Part shown: in pieces, positions 63,033-64,000 of the stretch
How positions within the stretch are numbered: position 1 is the stretch's first letter
How the letters are laid out: each line of letters begins with the position of its first letter
DNA from: JAUVRX01 sp049664225
Lineage (GTDB): Bacteria; Acidobacteriota; Thermoanaerobaculia; Multivoradales; JAHEKO01
Length of the DNA: 64,000 nucleotides
Direction: 5' to 3'
Assembly: GCA_049664225.1 (NCBI GenBank)
Contig: JBATEX010000075.1
Location: forward strand, 1 to 64,000
Made by a program: the position numbers and the translations under genes
Notes under the pieces: generated by a model
Seen by the model: only the letters and a program-made list of their open reading frames with translations
The model's database searches: none
Told to the model about the DNA's origin: nothing

Positions 63033-63396
63033 ATGACCAAGTGTAGATTGCGAGCCGATGGAACCCCGTCTCCGCGGGGCCGTCGAACGCCCAAGCCACC
63101 ACCGACAGAAGAGCAGTTGGCCGAACTGGAGCGGCTCACCGACCAGTTTCCTGAGTCACTCAGAGCCTTTCGCGATCGGGGCCTGCTGAACCCGGTTCGG
63201 AGGTTTCGTCTCGAAGAGGCCATCCGCCATCGATCCCGGACCCTAGTGCCCGTCCTGCACGGCGTTCACGACCCGCACAATCAGGCGGCGGTCATGCGTA
63301 GTTGCGAGGCCCTGGGCCTGCAGGAGTTCCACTTCATTCAGAGCGTGGCCGGTGGCTCTCTGCACGCCAACCCACGAATTACGCAGAACGCCCAGG
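63033..63396 (+). pseudogene. TrmH/SpoU-type RNA methyltransferase, truncated by RAYT copy C
   Basis: The frame starts at ATG 63033. EEQLAELERLTDQFPESLRAFRDRGLL is an N-terminal extension, and LVPVLHGVHDPHNQAAVMRSCEALGLQEFHFIQ is motif 1 of SpoU/TrmH methyltransferases, followed by NPRITQNAQ. At this point GAAGAGGT of the element begins and the frame then reads transposase antisense to 63509. The SAM-binding knot is missing. Confidence 0.8.
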
Positions 63397-63558
63397 GAAG
63401 AGGTAGTAGCCACTTCTGGAGCAGAAATCGGCCCTGCATTGTCCGACACGTCACTTCGACCAGGGCGCTGCCTTGGGGGATGAACCGCAGTCTCCTTGCC
63501 ATACCTTAGACGTCGCAATGCCCTCCCGCGTTCTTTCAGAATCGGATGGCACCTCTTC
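63397..63558 (-). mobile_element. 162-bp RAYT-derived element, copy C
   Basis: Left end GAAGAGGTAGTAGCCACTTCT (63397-63417), right end TGGCACCTCTTC (63547-63558). The inside is homologous to the first 29 codons of the transposase (start 63501) and its upstream region. It has the size and form of a non-autonomous derivative (MITE or REPIN). Confidence 0.78.
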
Positions 63559-63563
63559 GGAAA

Positions 63564-63842
63564 CTAGCGGTCCTGTCTTTGCGCACCATCCGAAACGGCG
63601 TCAACAACAGCGAGTATTCCAAATGCTAGTACCGTTGACAAAAACATGATTGGCGATCCATTGAGCTTCCCATCAGCAAACGCGCCAATGGTAGGCAGAA
63701 GTGTCCAAACTAGGGACACCATACCAAGAGACAGAAGCACTCTATATGTCCACGGTTTTGCACGGTTGAAGAATGGTAGGACCAGTATCACTGCTAGGCT
63801 CAGAATCACCGAACTCTCAAGCCACCAGACAAAAAAGAACAC
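63564..63842 (-). CDS. Small membrane protein, three helices
   Basis: 92 aa from GTG 63840-63842, with GGGAGGT upstream. Three hydrophobic segments: LESSVILSLAVILVLPFF, VLLSLGMVSLVWTLLPTIGAF, IMFLSTVLAFGILAVVDAV. It is AT-richer than most of the window and lies between two RAYT-type ends (63547-63558 and 63892-63907). I know no family. It may be passenger DNA between repeats. Confidence 0.55.
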   Translation of the reverse strand: MFFFVWWLESSVILSLAVILVLPFFNRAKPWTYRVLLSLGMVSLVWTLLPTIGAFADGKLNGSPIMFLSTVLAFGILAVVDAVSDGAQRQDR

Positions 63843-63891
63843 TGCTTACCTCCCTTCAAGTCTCCTGTCTGCTTTGCCAATTGGAGGTAGG

Positions 63892-63907
63892 GGTGCCAGC
63901 CACTTCT
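63892..63907 (+). repeat. REP-like site near the window end
   Basis: GGTGCCAGCCACTTCT, agreeing with the RAYT left ends in GGTGCCAGCC (copy B) and AGCCACTTCT (copy C). No gene can be followed after 63910. Confidence 0.55.
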
Positions 63908-64000
63908 GACTTGCACCCGTCGATAGGCGAAGATCAGCAAGCCAGCCACTAGGACAGTCACCAAGGGCCCGAGGAGGCGAACTGCTAGTAACCGTCGACG

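Noticed and set aside
1..64000. tRNA, rRNA, riboswitch or CRISPR features
   Set aside because: No direct-repeat/spacer array, cloverleaf or rRNA core was recognised by eye; weak RNA features could still have been missed.
41268..64000. Taking every broken gene here as a true genomic event
   Set aside because: Several breakpoints coincide with repeated elements, where metagenomic contigs often misjoin; biological rearrangement is not proven.

Overview
This 64-kb window is GC-rich bacterial chromosome. It carries no rRNA, no tRNA that I can recognise and no CRISPR array. Gram-negative markers are frequent: a TonB-dependent receptor, an OprP/OprO-type porin, LolA-like proteins, lipoproteins, multihaem c-type cytochromes and an O-antigen-ligase-type protein. 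Together with FG-GAP and BNR-propeller secreted proteins and Ser/Thr kinase fragments, this looks most like Acidobacteriota (Thermoanaerobaculia-like). That placement is an inference from gene content, not a phylogenetic result.

The left two thirds (1-41.3 kb) are mostly intact genes. Reading left to right they are: a lipoprotein hydrolase, a six-haem NapC/NirT-type cytochrome, and a DUF4136 protein; a VOC-protein/small-lipoprotein pair; an OprC-type copper receptor behind a Cys-rich small protein; the pncB-pncA NAD-salvage pair; two tandem PIN-toxin modules; a patatin-like lipoprotein; and a surface-glycan block (GT39, GT2, LTA-synthase-like AP-superfamily enzyme, AsnB, O-antigen ligase). 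These are followed by a porin, a 175-bp MITE-like element, a PQQ-type sugar dehydrogenase, a PilZ protein, an orphan ParA, an M28 peptidase, a GT39-like enzyme, and a BNR propeller with a LolA-like partner. The block ends with a co-directional run 35.8-41.3 kb: a TIM-barrel glycosidase-like protein, a MurF-like ligase lacking the MurF N-terminal domain, a secreted amidohydrolase and an ATP-grasp ligase-like protein. No function is known to me for that run.

From 41.3 kb on the window is a scrapyard of mobile DNA joined to broken genes. There is one complete REP-associated tyrosine transposase (RAYT/Y1) element with definable 12-bp inverted ends (43916-45145) and two partial copies (41.6 and 63.5 kb). 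A convincing integron attC site (42281-42340) follows a cassette ORF. There are also a decayed IS91-type transposase, two IS3 fragments, and a possible third transposase relic. At most junctions a different truncated gene lies on each side: haem-binding protein and FG-GAP protein, kinase and ABC ATPase, TrmH-like methyltransferase and a small membrane protein. Either repeat-mediated rearrangement or contig misassembly at repeats could explain this.

Intact genes inside this zone are a two-haem cytochrome with TPRs, a secreted protein with a C-terminal DGFESG tail, an FeS-type photolyase-related protein, a spermidine-dehydrogenase-like flavoprotein, a DUF427 protein, an eight-haem HAO-like cytochrome, DUF3224 and SnoaL-like proteins, a class II photolyase, an MbnH-type di-haem enzyme, a TPR protein and a LuxR-type HTH protein.
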